DNA of 64,000 nucleotides, taken from Climacium dendroides. Lineage: Eukaryota; Streptophyta; Bryopsida; Hypnales; Climaciaceae. The stretch is from contig OX467088.1 of assembly GCA_950106755.1 (NCBI GenBank), positions 5,812,001 to 5,876,000 of the forward strand. The letters run 5' to 3'. Positions 34,353 to 45,899 of the stretch are shown in pieces (positions within the stretch are counted from its first letter, which is position 1; the number at the start of each line of letters is the position of its first letter). Under the pieces are notes generated by a model. It was given only the letters and a program-made list of their open reading frames with translations. It was not told where the DNA came from and did no database searches. Both the position numbers and the translations under genes were made by a program.

Positions 34353-35129
34353 GATCCCACTGATTTTACATACGACCGACAAGACACGGAGAGGATATAT
34401 ATGACAACGGCTGATTGAAGATTGAACGTCTCCACTCTCCCTACCCTGAATCTGAAGCTCCTGAAATCCAAAGTCTGTGAGGCGCTGTCCGTCTCAGCTG
34501 TAACAATCAGCACAGAGATTAGTATTTTGTGACCTAATTTGACCTGCCTGCGTGCACAGGCAGATCGACAGACTTCTTAACTGCGTATTATGCAAGCCAG
34601 CCAGCCCTCCCTCCCTCAGGATAAGGTGGTGTCTCTCTCGAGGCACACTTGGAAGAAAAGAAGGACGGACAGGCACATGGAATTGGCTTTCCTTTCATGT
34701 GCCTGGCTGGTCTTGCACAGACAGATGTGACCTCAACCTGAGCATTCAGTGCCTCCATCAAGAAGGAAGGAGGGAAGGAAGGATGGGGCCAACTGAAGGA
34801 CACAGCAAGCTTCATGGCACCACTAACGTCAAGGTACGTTAAGGTACTACGTTGGTGGTGGTAGGGGTGATGTTTGCAAACTTGAATCCGGTCAAGAAGG
34901 AGGTCTAAATTCGTTCCTAAGATCCTCGGTAACAACACTCTTTAACATCATGGGTAAACATACTTGTACTTATTACTTACGTTGTCCAATTGCCTCTTGG
35001 GAAGTTTGGAGGGGTACAAACTTTATAGTTTGGGGGCAAGCAAGGTCTCAACCAGAGGTGGGAGGGAGGGAGGGTATGAGAGAGGACCATTGCCACTATT
35101 GGCTATGGGAATGAGTTTCTATTAGTAGA

Positions 35130-35345
35130 TTGATTGGTTAAATTTTCATTGATTCCTTGTTGTGGCAAGTGAGGGGAGGTTCCAACGCCCTAAAGAATGT
35201 GGTGTTTGGATATTGTATGCAAAAGTTATGAAGGGTCAAAGTTTTTTTGGTAGATGCTTTGAATTTGTTTCTTCAACATATGTACATATTGGTTTTGGAT
35301 ATGTGCACAAAGTGATGAGGGTGGAAGCATGCTAATAGGAGCCAA
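35130..35345 (+). repeat. Partial copy of the R2 left block
   Basis: TTTTCATTGATTCCTTGTTG, GGAGGTTCCAACGCCCTAAA, GTTTGGATATTGTATGC and TTGGTTTTGGATATGTGC correspond to 43085-43260. Confidence 0.55.
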
Positions 35346-35565
35346 CTTGGTTGTAACCACTGCTTTCTTTTTAAGAATCTTCATTCTAACTCTTGAATAT
35401 AAGTTGAAATATGAAGAAAAAAAATTGTATAGCATTGTTTCTTAGTTATGGCTACATGATATAATGTAAAACAAAATTAATTATGTCAAATTTCTAAGTA
35501 TCAAAAGGGCCAAAATGTAGCTGTAACCATTGTTTAATTATGCTTAATTGGATTCAATAAGGACC

Positions 35566-35705
35566 CATTATAGATGATTTAAAGACTATTTTAGATGAAT
35601 AAACAACAATTTTTGGTAGAATATTGCTATAAGAATTCATTACAAATGACTATTTTAGATGAATAAGCAACAATTGTTTGGTAGAATATTCCATTAAGGA
35701 CCTCT
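35566..35705 (+). repeat. 64-bp tandem duplication
   Basis: GACTATTTTAGATGAATAAA with CAACAATTTTTGGTAGAATATT recurs 64 bp later with few changes. Confidence 0.8.
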
Positions 35706-38700
35706 ATAAGCACCTCACTAATGTCTACAAGTGGCTCCTATTAGTGTGCTTGGACCCATAATAGTAGTTTTAGTATAGGTGGGGAGGGGTCTTGCATTTA
35801 AGGGCACTAGACCAAGGGCATTGGCCTGAGGTTGTGCCCGAAAATGCAGGGATGCCCGACTCGAGAGGCCTTCCCTACATAATGTGCGAGAAAGATGGTG
35901 CATTCCACCATATTGAACAATGCATTCTACTAGTGTTAACGCCCTCCCTCATCAATAGTGAGATTCCACTATGGGAGGACCAAATATTAATAAAGATAAA
36001 TATTTCTAAGTGCATTATAACAATGTATTCTAAAATTTATATAGATGTTGTTTTTTCTAAAATTTCACATTTTTTAATATAGTTTATTGAGTTACCTTTT
36101 TATAGCTAAGGCTTAAATAGTTGAGCCATTCCCAAGAGATGCCTCATTTATAATATTTTAAAAAATCAAAGTAACCTTCTTTGCTTTCCATAGCTAGAAA
36201 AGTTAGTTTTCTTTTTAATGATACAAGGATTCAAAAGTTGATCATTTAGGGTTTAGGTCTTTGCTTTCCTCAATCTTGGTTCCAAAATTTTGTCATTATC
36301 TTCTAATTTAGGATATTGATGGTCTTATTGTAATAGTTGTAGATGTATTTCTAATAAATTCTGAGGTTAATATGTTTTTTCCTCGTTATAAGTCTTATAT
36401 ACATGAATGTATCCCAAGATATACCAAAGGTTGTAACAATTTTGGTGTTTTTGCAAATGTGTTGGCTTGTGTTTGTAGACAACTTAATATAGATTTCAAG
36501 ATACTTAAAACTCAAATTCCTAAATGACATCTATTGTGATTTTTTTATATTCAAGGAACTAAAGCTTGTTGAAATAAGGGGAAGTATTTTTGCAACAAAA
36601 TGTCAATACTGTCATTTGTATATTTAATTCTATGCAACAGTAGTATGCTTAGACTTTAACATGTAATGCCATCACTCATATGTGTTTTAATTTCATTTCG
36701 TTCTTATAACATTTGTTTAAATTTTCCTTGAACCTAAAATTTGTAAATATTAAAAGGGTGTCTTAAATTTTTAAAGTGTCTTTTTCTCAAAATACAAGGG
36801 TGCTATTATGTGAACCAGAATCATGAGCCCACGAGCTTAAAAGACTATACATCTATATTAAAGCTATCTATATTACCTTCAATGGATGTAGAATATATAT
36901 GTGCTCAAGGCTCACATGCTCGCATTTCCATACTTACACAATAGCATCCTTGGTCTAAATACTAATAGGATCCTTATAATACAATTTATTAGAAATTTAC
37001 ATAATTGAAGAGTGCCTAAAATTCTCTCAACCATAAACTTTAGTCATACACATGTGTCCCAAAATAATACAAGGAATGAACTCCCCTTATATTGTACAAC
37101 TTAGTATCAAGATACCCATCTTGATATTACTACATGTATCATTGTAAGTACTATGGTTGGATTTGTGTAATTGTAATTTTTTTAATGAGATTTTTTAATA
37201 CCGTGATCCAACTTGTATTATTTTGAATTTTTATTTATACAATAAGATGTGGTGTTTATAAAGTGTCTTTCTCAATATTTATATGGATTTTAAGAAAAGT
37301 TGTACACCTCAAATCATTTGTTAATAATTTTTCTTAAAATATAAAGAAAAGCTAACTCTAAGCCACTTTTATTCATATTTTTTGGGCTCTTATTGAATTA
37401 TTTATAATTTTATGAAGTTGAATTTTTTGAGTGCTCCAAAATCATTCCCACCTTAAAATGTTCATGGTGAATACATTGAAACTTCCAATTTGAACCCTTG
37501 TTTTAGAAGATGCTTTTAGAACAAAGATACTTTTGGAACACCCCACCTTGTCCATACTTTAACATCTATAAAAACAATGCTACCTGCAAAATTGGTCTCA
37601 ATAATCTACATCAAGCATGTTGAAGTTAGAAAGATCCCTCATGGGGAATTCATTTTTTTGAAATATTTCTCATTAAACTTTGCTTGAAAGATAAATGGAA
37701 TAAGCATCTAGCTCAAGTTATTACATATTTTTTGGACCTTTGTAGAATAAATTATGAATTTTGAAGTTGAAATGACACGATACATTGACTTTTTGATATG
37801 TTCCATGTTGGTTCTTTGGCAAATGCAATTGGTACATTGAAGAAAATAATATGTAACTATGTGTTCAAGAACTCTTCATAGACTTTGCCAACCTTAGTGT
37901 CCATGGTTCAATCTTGAATCCAAAAGATCAAAATACTTTCATGAATCTTCACTCAACACTTCTGCAAAGCAAGTAAGCCATGAGGAGTTTGGGATTCTAG
38001 GCACATCATGCTTATCATATCTAATTAAACTAGTAGAAGAAGTAGTTTTGGAGTATGAAAGAATAGTGCCAGACATGGTGCACAAAGTCCGTATGTTAGC
38101 ACTACTTTGGGGCCAATGTGGGCTTTGGGCACCACACTCTAACATTATTTATTAGAGCCCAAAGACCACCCTTCTACTAATGTTATTAGATTAGTATCTT
38201 TCTATTGATTTAGAATTCAAAAAAATTAGGTTGCACAAGTAAGGTGATGGCATTTTATCTTAGTTACCTACCAACATTAGAATTAACAATTCTTGATTTT
38301 TTTTTAAAAATATACACTTTTGACCAAACAACCTTTCTACTAATAATATAATCTAAAGTTGAAACCACCATGGGCTCCTATTGCACTTGGCAAATAGCTA
38401 GGGACTATTTGAAGCTTTCAATTTGGAGTTTGGGACTCTATTATGAGCCAATCGAGACTTTATTTGAAACGGGACCACCTTCTCCAATGAAATTATCTAG
38501 TATTTGAGGGTTCATTTTGACTCATTTGTAGGCTCTATTTCTAGGATTCTTTTGCAACCCAAAACTATGTGAAAATATAATTTGACTAGATTAGAAAAAT
38601 GACTTACATAACCAATAATCCTCTAAATATTCAACCATCACTAGTAGATATCATGCATGAGATAACCAATGGAGTTTATCAATACTTGTGGAATTAGGCA

Positions 38701-39889
38701 CATTAGTTAATGAAGTGGTTCTATCAATGGTTATCTTAGACTTGTTTTCTACTAGAGCATCTACTTGGGGAATGATAAATGTTTTGAAAAGTAGACTTCA
38801 TCTAATGATTATTCATTGACTTTATTTTAAGATTTTTCATTATATATTAAGGAAAGAGTATACTAGATACAAATAAATGGTATGCACATTTTTTTATAAT
38901 AATTTTAGTATGTTTAATTTGTGCAATTAGGGATTGAGTGATTTGTAGGTCTTTTCGTGGTCATTTCCCTCTTTTAAAGGCTAACTTCCAACTATGAAAA
39001 TCAACCAAACTTTATAGAAAAGATAAAAGATTTTCTAGAATTTCACATACGAATGTGCAATATTTGCAAGAAAAAAATTGACATTGGACATCAACAAAAT
39101 TTTAGGAAGAGACCCATAGTAGGTGTTATTTTTTACTTGTAGAAAAATCAAAATCATAGATTTTTTAAATGGATTTTTTTTGTATTTTCTATGCATTTTC
39201 AAAGTGGAATCTAAAAGTATTTCGTAGGTGCATGTTTGAAGCCCCTTGTGAATGACCTAGAATCATTCACTAAATATTCAAAATCATTTATTATAGGCTC
39301 TAATATTTTGCAATCATATTGCAAAATGTGTAAAGTTGAAGACATCCCACATGGATGGTTTACCCCGTAAAGGACCAAGCTTTCAAATTCTAAACAATGG
39401 ATTATTGCAAATACATCCCAAATACACAAAATGCATCATTTCATCCATCATTTTTTTGAAGATTTGTGTGTTAGTTCTTTAACATTTGTACCATCTAGAT
39501 TTTAAAGGCTTTTCTTTGAAAATATTATATTATTTAATAGGTATTGGTAGGTATGGACTCAAAAAGTAACATTTTTAGTTCAAAAAGTGACCCTTCAAAA
39601 ATGACTTGAATAAAAAATTAAAATTAAAATCTTCAAAATTACTATGATTAGAACTCAACATTTTAAGCTCAAAAGGAAAAAATTCTTATGAAAATCACAA
39701 ATATTCAATCTACAATCACTTTAAAGAAGAGCTTTTAATTTTTGTCTTCAAATTTTACTAAAAGATATTAATTTGTGTACAAGTTGATCTAACTACATAG
39801 ATATGATTTACAAATCATATTTTGCAACTATTGTTTGAGAGTCATCAATAGATTATTATTCTAAGTTGTATTTTATAATATATCTTTAT

Positions 39890-40660
39890 GGATTTGGAAA
39901 TCTAGACTCCTCCTTGGTCTTTTAGGGATTAAAGTAATTTGCTAGATAGCTCAAATATTAATTAATTAATTATAAAAAATATATATTTTGTAGTAAATAC
40001 TTTTGCCTAGATGGAAAGCTTTTATTCCTTTCATTTGGACTAATGATTAAGAAATTATAAAGAGTCTTGTTTTCAAACACTCACAACATCTTTTAAAAAA
40101 AATAATTTGTAGGATTTGTTTATAACCTCAATTTTCACAATTTACTTCCAAAAAAGTTCCAAATAGATTAATTTTCTTGCTAGAACAATCTCACTATTGG
40201 GATTAGTGTATTTCAATTCCATCTTAGAACTATCAATGATTTATTTTTTCCTTCTATTTCATATCTACTTCTATATGAGAATTTTCTTATGAATGAAAAT
40301 CAAGTGTGTATGTTTTGAAAATTTTCCTCCAATTGTCAACTTAATTCTTTAACATACAAAATTAGGAATTCAAAATCACTAGTGCAAAAATTTTAAGTCA
40401 AGAAGATTCAAAATCAGAAATCTAATCTAATAAGGGAAAAAAAACCATATTTTTTTGACTTTAAATGCAAATATCTTGTAATCTATGTGTCAAAGTTTTT
40501 GTAATTTCTTTGACACATTCTTATAATAATCTTGTAAAAAACTATACAGTTAGATATGGGAAAAAAATTAATTTTACGCTCATTGCAATAGAAATGACAG
40601 TTTTGTATGTTTTTTCATGAAAAAGGCCCTCGGGACTTTAGAAGTTACCTTTGAAAGGAT
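39890..40660 (+). repeat. R1 repeat, partial plus-strand copy
   Basis: Shares GATGGAAAGCTTTTATTCCT, CATTTGGACTAATGAT, CAATCTCACTATTGGGAT, CATATCTACTTCTATATGAG, ATCTTGTAATCTATG and AAAAGGCCCTCGGGACTTTA with the other R1 copies, in the same order. Confidence 0.7.
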
Positions 40661-40989
40661 GAGACCTATGACCAAGGTATTTTACCAAAAATGATTTGAT
40701 TTCTAGACCAATAGGTACATTCTTTGGCCACTTTTTAGCCTTAACATTATGGGATTAACCTTGTAAAGACGTTGCAAACAATAGTGGTTCAATTGATGAC
40801 AAAGAATTCTTCTACGTAAGACACAAGTTCATATGAACACCTTTGGAAATTTGTGTATAGTAGTTTGACCTTCAATGAGTGCCATTGCCTTTTTTAAACA
40901 AAGGATTTACACAATATCAAAAAGATGATTTCCATGGTGACCAAACCATCTTTATAGGGCTAAGAGCTTGCCACTATTGTTCAACAAAT

Positions 40990-41060
40990 GGGCATGGCCC
41001 AGTGGTTACTACGACTGGAAAAGGTGTCACCCCCCATCGTGGACTTAAGGACTATGAAAT
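40990..41060 (+). mobile_element. Possible tRNA-derived SINE head, degenerate
   Basis: GGGCATGGCCCAGTGGTTA resembles an RNA polymerase III A box of plant SINEs. It is followed about 30 bp later by GTGTCACCCCCCATCGTGGA and CTTAAGGAC, which could be a decayed B-box region. No SINE tail or target duplication was identified. Confidence 0.25.
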
Positions 41061-41802
41061 CTAGGCCAATCCACTCAAATAATGTTCTAGCATGCCATCT
41101 TCCCATACCATCTTTTGTGTCGTATCGAGCTACAATTCTAGGTTATCTCAAGGAACAATTGATAGTTTTTTTTACATCAACATGGCCCAGCAATATGCCA
41201 CATGCATGAATAATAGCTTCAATTAGGAACATGGCATGGAAGAGTGGAGGAACAAGATAAGGTAACTACACCTAAAATCGCACAAAATAAGAAATTCAGC
41301 ATGGTTGCCATTCTTGTTTCGAAAAACTTTTGGTAGGATCTTGTTGGAAACCAAAAGGAAATTTCAGATTCTTTAAGAATTCGTTTTTTGGACACCGTAT
41401 GAGTAAACTACAGATTTTCAAAGTGCTGAAAATAGGGTTTAGGGTAACCAACCATAGACTCTCTCATGAACAGGGAAAGTACATTTAAAGCAAGAGTTTA
41501 GCCTGTGTGGTTCTAGAAAGCATGCGATTGTAGATGTAGTTACCTTAGCACCAGACCTAAGCCGCTTACATCGACAAACTCTAACACTGTAGAGCTCATT
41601 TACCAAGTCCAATTTCTTGCCCAACGGTGGCGATGCTCTACTAAGGTCATATTTGAAACACTTCAAGAGATATTCCTCCCTAGAAAATGCTTGGAAGTAA
41701 CTTACTGGCTGTTGGATGAACTGGAGGGACGGTGGGAAAGGGGCCGCCCCCATCATCGGGGCCCCAAGAAGTTCAGGGCTGCCTATCAGAGCTGCACCAG
41801 AG

Positions 41803-41814
41803 TGGTATCAGAGC
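41803..41814 (+). other. Orphan LTR-retrotransposon primer binding site (tRNA-iMet)
   Basis: TGGTATCAGAGC is the standard plant LTR-retrotransposon primer site complementary to the 3' end of initiator tRNA-Met. The LTR should lie immediately upstream; 41200-41800 is a candidate with a sharp composition change. No second LTR, gag or pol frame and no polypurine tract were found downstream, so this would be a heavily truncated element. Confidence 0.5.
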
Positions 41815-42188
41815 TTTACCAGGAGTCCCGTCCCGTCCTCAGCCAACACAAGAATTTCGGCAGACCTGGTGTTTCAGGTGGCAGGTCACTAACTCAGATT
41901 CTTCACGAATTCTCATCCCCGCTCAGGTGACTGGTGAGTTGGCTGGACCCGTGCCGGCCTTTCGCTTATAACTTACTAGTAACTTACTAGTAAAGTAGCC
42001 GTGCCGTGCCTTTTCCGCTCGGATACTATCACCGATCCCTTCATAAAAGGCGGGTGATGATGGGCCCCAGTATGACACGTCAGACGGCAAGTTGGGCCTC
42101 TGTCCAACAGCAGGCCTTGGCGCCCTTGTAATGGCAGCTGACATGTCATGGGAGGGGGGACTAGGGGAGGGAGATATTATTATCCCAA

Positions 42189-42253
42189 GGGCCGGGCCGG
42201 GCCGGGTCGGGCCGACTCCGTCCGTTCAGTTCCTGTCTGTCTGTCTGTCTGTC
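42189..42253. repeat. GGGCC run followed by CTGT microsatellite
   Basis: GGGCCGGGCCGGGCCGGG at 42189-42213, and five to six CTGT units at 42233-42253, in the GC-rich segment downstream of the orphan primer site. Confidence 0.85.
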
Positions 42254-42959
42254 CCACCACCATGTGATGATGATGGGGTTCCAGTGATGGGAACTGGCCT
42301 GCTCTTTTGGCCTATTCGGTGGGGCGGGATGTTCCCTCGTGGGAACCTTGTTTCCACGTTTGACTCCTCCATCTCCAGGTCTTCTCTCACAATCCAGGTT
42401 GTGTGTGGAGGGATGGGAACGTGCACAGTCAAGGGAACCAGGCCGGGAATTACGGGTTTTCCGGGCGCCCATGCATTTAACTCAAAAGCCATGCTCTCAC
42501 AAAGGCACTCCATGCAGGGATTTTTTTTTTACTTTTTTACTTTTTAAAAGTTTTTTATGAAGTGCAAAAGTGGCAAAGTTTGTTTGGTGTTTGAAAATGG
42601 ATGTAAGAGGAAGGTTTCACTAAGAACAGTACATGGCACCAAACTACATTACATCTTAGTTTTGGTGTTTCTAAGGAGTTTCATCTTGTGTTTTTCACCA
42701 ACTCCATGAGTTGTACACATTAATATGGTGTGGTGGTGCTTTGGATTTCAGCATTCATTCACGTATTGGATAGAAAATATCAGATTCGTATGTATCTCAT
42801 ATCTTTAACTGTATTTTCATCCAGAATCTAGTGGGTTCATCCAAGTTTAGTTTTTTTAATTCGAAGTTTTTCTGGTGAAAATTTTCACATTTTTTGCCAT
42901 TTTTTTAGCCAAATTATTTTTTCTAGTACAATTTAGCACTAGAAAATTAGAAGCCTTGA

Positions 42960-43690
42960 TTCCATGCACTTCATGGTCTTGGGTCATTGGAAGGCCCAAC
43001 ATTCAGAGAACCATGTAAGGTGGGTACCCCCCAAACTACTACTTTTTGCTTTTGTACTTATGGTTTATATTATTAGACTTGTGAAACTTTCATTGATTTT
43101 CTTGTTGGCACTTGAAAGGAGATTCCAATACACCAAAGAACGTGACATTTGGATATATATACAAACGTTATGAACGAACAAAGTTTGGTTTAAGAAAAAA
43201 ATTCACATATTTAGGTACATAATTGATTTTGGAGATGTATGTAGAGTGAAGATGACAATTTAGGATTAGTAGTGCATTTAGAGGGGGGTTCCACCTTAAA
43301 TCATCCTTAAACCTAAATGGATATTTCACATGCCTAGGAGCTTGGTCAAACTTGAGTTAAAAGTTATGGCCTAAAATATTTTTTTTTTCTATAAATGGGT
43401 AGTCCAAGAATTTCTAAAATAAATCAATTTTTTTAAAACAAAAATGCAACTGCTCAGTTTTTTACAGGGCCCAAAAAAAATTTATATGAATTAAAAAGTT
43501 CAAATCTTGCAATCCACATGATGGAAACTTCTGAAAATTTTCCCACATGTTCTCAAGTCAACATACTCCTACCACTACGTATGTCCAAAAATGTTTGTTT
43601 CTAACATTTGATATGTGTACTAGAAATGGCAGTTTTGGAGCATTTTTGGTGAAAACATAGTAAAAGAATTTAAGGGATTAAAATGAAATA
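42960..43690 (+). repeat. Dispersed repeat R2, diverged copy 3
   Basis: Contains ATAAATGGGTAGTCCAAG, CTTGCAATCCACATGATGG, CTCAAGTCAACATACTCC and ACTAGAAATGGCAGTTTTGG. A preceding block (CTTTCATTGATTTTCTTG to ACAAACGTTATGAACGAAC) matches 35140-35240, so the family extends further left. Confidence 0.6.
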
Positions 43691-44448
43691 ATAGGTTTCC
43701 CATACCAACAAGCCAAAGGGCAAGATCATCCACATTGAACTTAAAGCATAGCTTTGTATGCTAGGGATAGCATGAAGAAGGTTCAATTGTTGAAATTGAA
43801 TTTTCACATCAATTCTAAGTGATCTATGCCACTTCACACCAATTACAAGATGACATGTGACACCTTTTTTAAAACAAAAATGACTTAATTTATGTTGAAT
43901 TTGACATTCATGTAGGTCATGGCACGTAGCCAAAGTAGATGAAAAATAGCCCATTCCCCTTCAAATCTCTTACAATTTCTCTATTTTACCATGTCAAAGA
44001 AATAGGTCCACCAATTTATGTTTAATTAGATTTTTCTTACATTTTACTTATGATTGGTCAACTTAGTATGTATGGGACACATTGGGTGTACAAATGTGAA
44101 AGCAAAAAAGTTGAAAGGCTTGTCAAATATAAACATGTAATCATGGCACATCATATTTGGAAAATAAGGGTATGAAATTCTTGGTTGATAAGTTGCATCT
44201 TTTATAGTAAATTAGTTGCAACGGTGGCTTATCACTAAAAGAAAAACATGTTGAATTAAACATGTTCTAAACACAGAACTCATATTTTGAAAAATGTATG
44301 TAGCAAATATAAAAATGTCAGGTAGATTATCTTAAGTTCCGCGTTCTAAACATTTGTACTTGGGCGTGTTTGGGTTTAGGAAATGTCATTGGGTTCAATG
44401 AATTAGTGCTGCGCTAGCCTTTTTTTTCAAGTACTTGTCACTTAACCT

Positions 44449-44907
44449 TCAAGATTTCCCGTATACCTTGTAGTTATGTATCAAACGCTCAAGTAGTCTA
44501 TCTTTGGCAACTTCCATTTGACAATCCCAACCTTTTGTAGGATCCATGTTTTTCACGAAAGAGACTATGTCTGCGTGAAATAATGTAGCCATTTTCACGG
44601 TTGGCACTTTTGATTTGTTAAGATAAAGTGGTTGTTGACTGTCGGATTCCAATTTCATTGACTCTATTGCATTTCTATATGAAGAATGAAGGGGGGAGGG
44701 TTGCTAGCAACTTTGTTGGTTCGGGCAATTGCATTTGATGCAAGAGAGTCCAATATGGCATTCAAAGTTTTTCATTGGTGTTTGCCAATCATATCTTGAA
44801 TTTTCATACCATATGTGGTCTTTTATTTGTTTGTCTTGCTTGTTGAATTCCATTCCCCACCCCTCATAACACATCTTTGCAATTGGAACATACGAATTAG
44901 ACGGATT
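44449..44907 (-). pseudogene. Unidentified coding remnant, downstream block, one in-frame TAG codon
   Basis: On the minus strand 153 codons are in one frame with a single internal TAG at 44704-44706 and a terminal TGA at 44449. The first part has PIAKMCYEGWGMEFNKQDKQ, then IWYENSRYDW and a Cys-rich segment (CHIGLSCIKCNCPNQQSC) just before the TAG. The second part contains NKSKVPTVKMATLFHADIVS and, at its C-terminus, EVAKDRLLERLIHNYKVYGK. The mixture of Trp, Cys and charged residues is unlike the AT-rich noise around it. The Cys cluster might be a metal-binding fragment, but spacing does not match a family I can name. It lies 535 bp beyond the 45443-45892 block, with a CACTA foldback between them. 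Confidence 0.5.
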
Positions 44908-45139
44908 TCATATGCTAAATTCCAAGGAAATATGGAACAATAGATAAGCTTATGGCTTTTACCTTGTCTAATGATTTACTAAAATTTGTTCTTCACCTAT
45001 ACTAAAGTCCATAGGAATCAAGACTCGAGAGGTTGCTAAGTCAAGGCCCAAAACAAAGGCTAGCAAACAAATCATTTGTAACAAAATGAAAACCAACTTT
45101 TTATTTGCAAATTAAAGCAAACTAGTTTTATAATCCACT

Positions 45140-45289
45140 CACTACTAGAAAATTTCATTTTTCTGTTGTTTTGGTCGCGTTGATCCGGTCAAAATTTGAC
45201 AGAAATCTGTTGAAACCAACAGATTTCTGTCAGATTTTGACCGAATCAACGCGACCAAAACAACAGAAATACAAAATTTTCTAGTAGTG
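45140..45289. mobile_element. CACTA-type foldback MITE, copy 1 (150 bp, TSD ACT)
   Basis: The element starts CACTACTAGAAAAT and ends with the reverse complement ATTTTCTAGTAGTG. It is flanked by the 3-bp direct repeat ACT (45137-45139 and 45290-45292), as expected for CACTA (En/Spm) insertions. Almost its whole length is palindromic: two arms of about 70 bp around a 4-base loop, containing GGTCGCGTTGATCCGGTC and its complement. There is no coding capacity, so it is non-autonomous. It sits between the two blocks of the minus-strand pseudogene. Confidence 0.9.
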
Positions 45290-45442
45290 ACTAGATGTGA
45301 CCTATAATATGATACTCCTTTTTTAATTTCAAAATGGAAGAATTTGACAGCAAAGTGAGGCTAAAATAGCAACTACGGCAAAATGACAGTGTGCATGAAA
45401 ATTCTAACCTCTACAATTTAAATAATCCAATCCTTCATCATA

Positions 45443-45892
45443 CTATCTTACTCTATTGTTGTAATTTTCTCCATGACCATCAAAATCTCTCCCACCTTCA
45501 AATGAATTGGGTGACCATGGTTGATGGAAAGATGTAGTGAAGAAAATGCCTAAAGAAAAAATATAAGGATATTGGTATTCTTCCCCCCACCCCATAGGAT
45601 GTCTTCTGTCCAATAGATTCATATAAAACCCTCCTTTCTATGGCCAAGGAGCACCTTCAATGCCTTTGATTTGTCTTGGTTCGTGAATGTTGTGCAAAAC
45701 CTCTTCAGAAAAGACAAGTTGCTTATCCTGCAAACTAGAGGTGTCTTTGTTTCTAAAGTTCGAAGGGCCAGGGGAATGCACTTCGCACTCACTGTCCATT
45801 ATTTTCAAATCTTGGACATGAGACTTTGACTACTTTTTTTTGAAGCATTTTTCTAGGACTTTATGATTTTTTTTGGTTTTTTTAGCGTCCAT
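45443..45892 (-). pseudogene. Unidentified coding remnant, upstream block, two in-frame TAG codons
   Basis: Read on the minus strand from an ATG at 45892, one frame stays open for about 149 codons except for two TAG codons. It has protein-like composition: a Lys-rich start (MDAKKTKKNHK), SECEVHSPGPSNFRNKD, SEEVLHNIHEPRQIKG, then YMNLLDRRHPMGWGEEYQYP and a Gly/Asn-rich end. It stops where GTAAGA follows AACAATAGA, a plausible splice donor. The first TAG comes 20 codons after the ATG and the second after GAPWP. I do not recognise the family. Taken with the block at 44449-44907 it looks like a two-exon relict of a host gene or transposon protein. Alternative: chance open frame, less likely given the composition. 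Confidence 0.45.
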
Positions 45893-45899
45893 GTGTAGA

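Larger units (their letters stand above)
34520..39890. other. Gene-less stretch, GC-richer to 35100 then AT-rich
   Basis: 34520-34900 contains overlapping short frames and GGAAGGA runs without a recognised domain. From 35350 to 39890 apart from the 64-bp tandem the DNA is AT-rich, with no coding signal and no element recognised. Confidence 0.4.
41200..42540. other. GC-rich segment with LTR primer site, no gene recognised
   Basis: Frames on both strands overlap (41691-41930, 41732-41971, 42092-42547 plus; 42161-42513 minus) and share no recognisable domain. The primer site at 41803 and the GGGCC/CTGT runs are the only identifiable features. Confidence 0.4.

Noticed and set aside
34494..34938. 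Overlapping frames on both strands in a GC-rich patch
   Set aside because: Simple GGAAGGA/CCTTCC composition explains the open frames, and no domain is seen.
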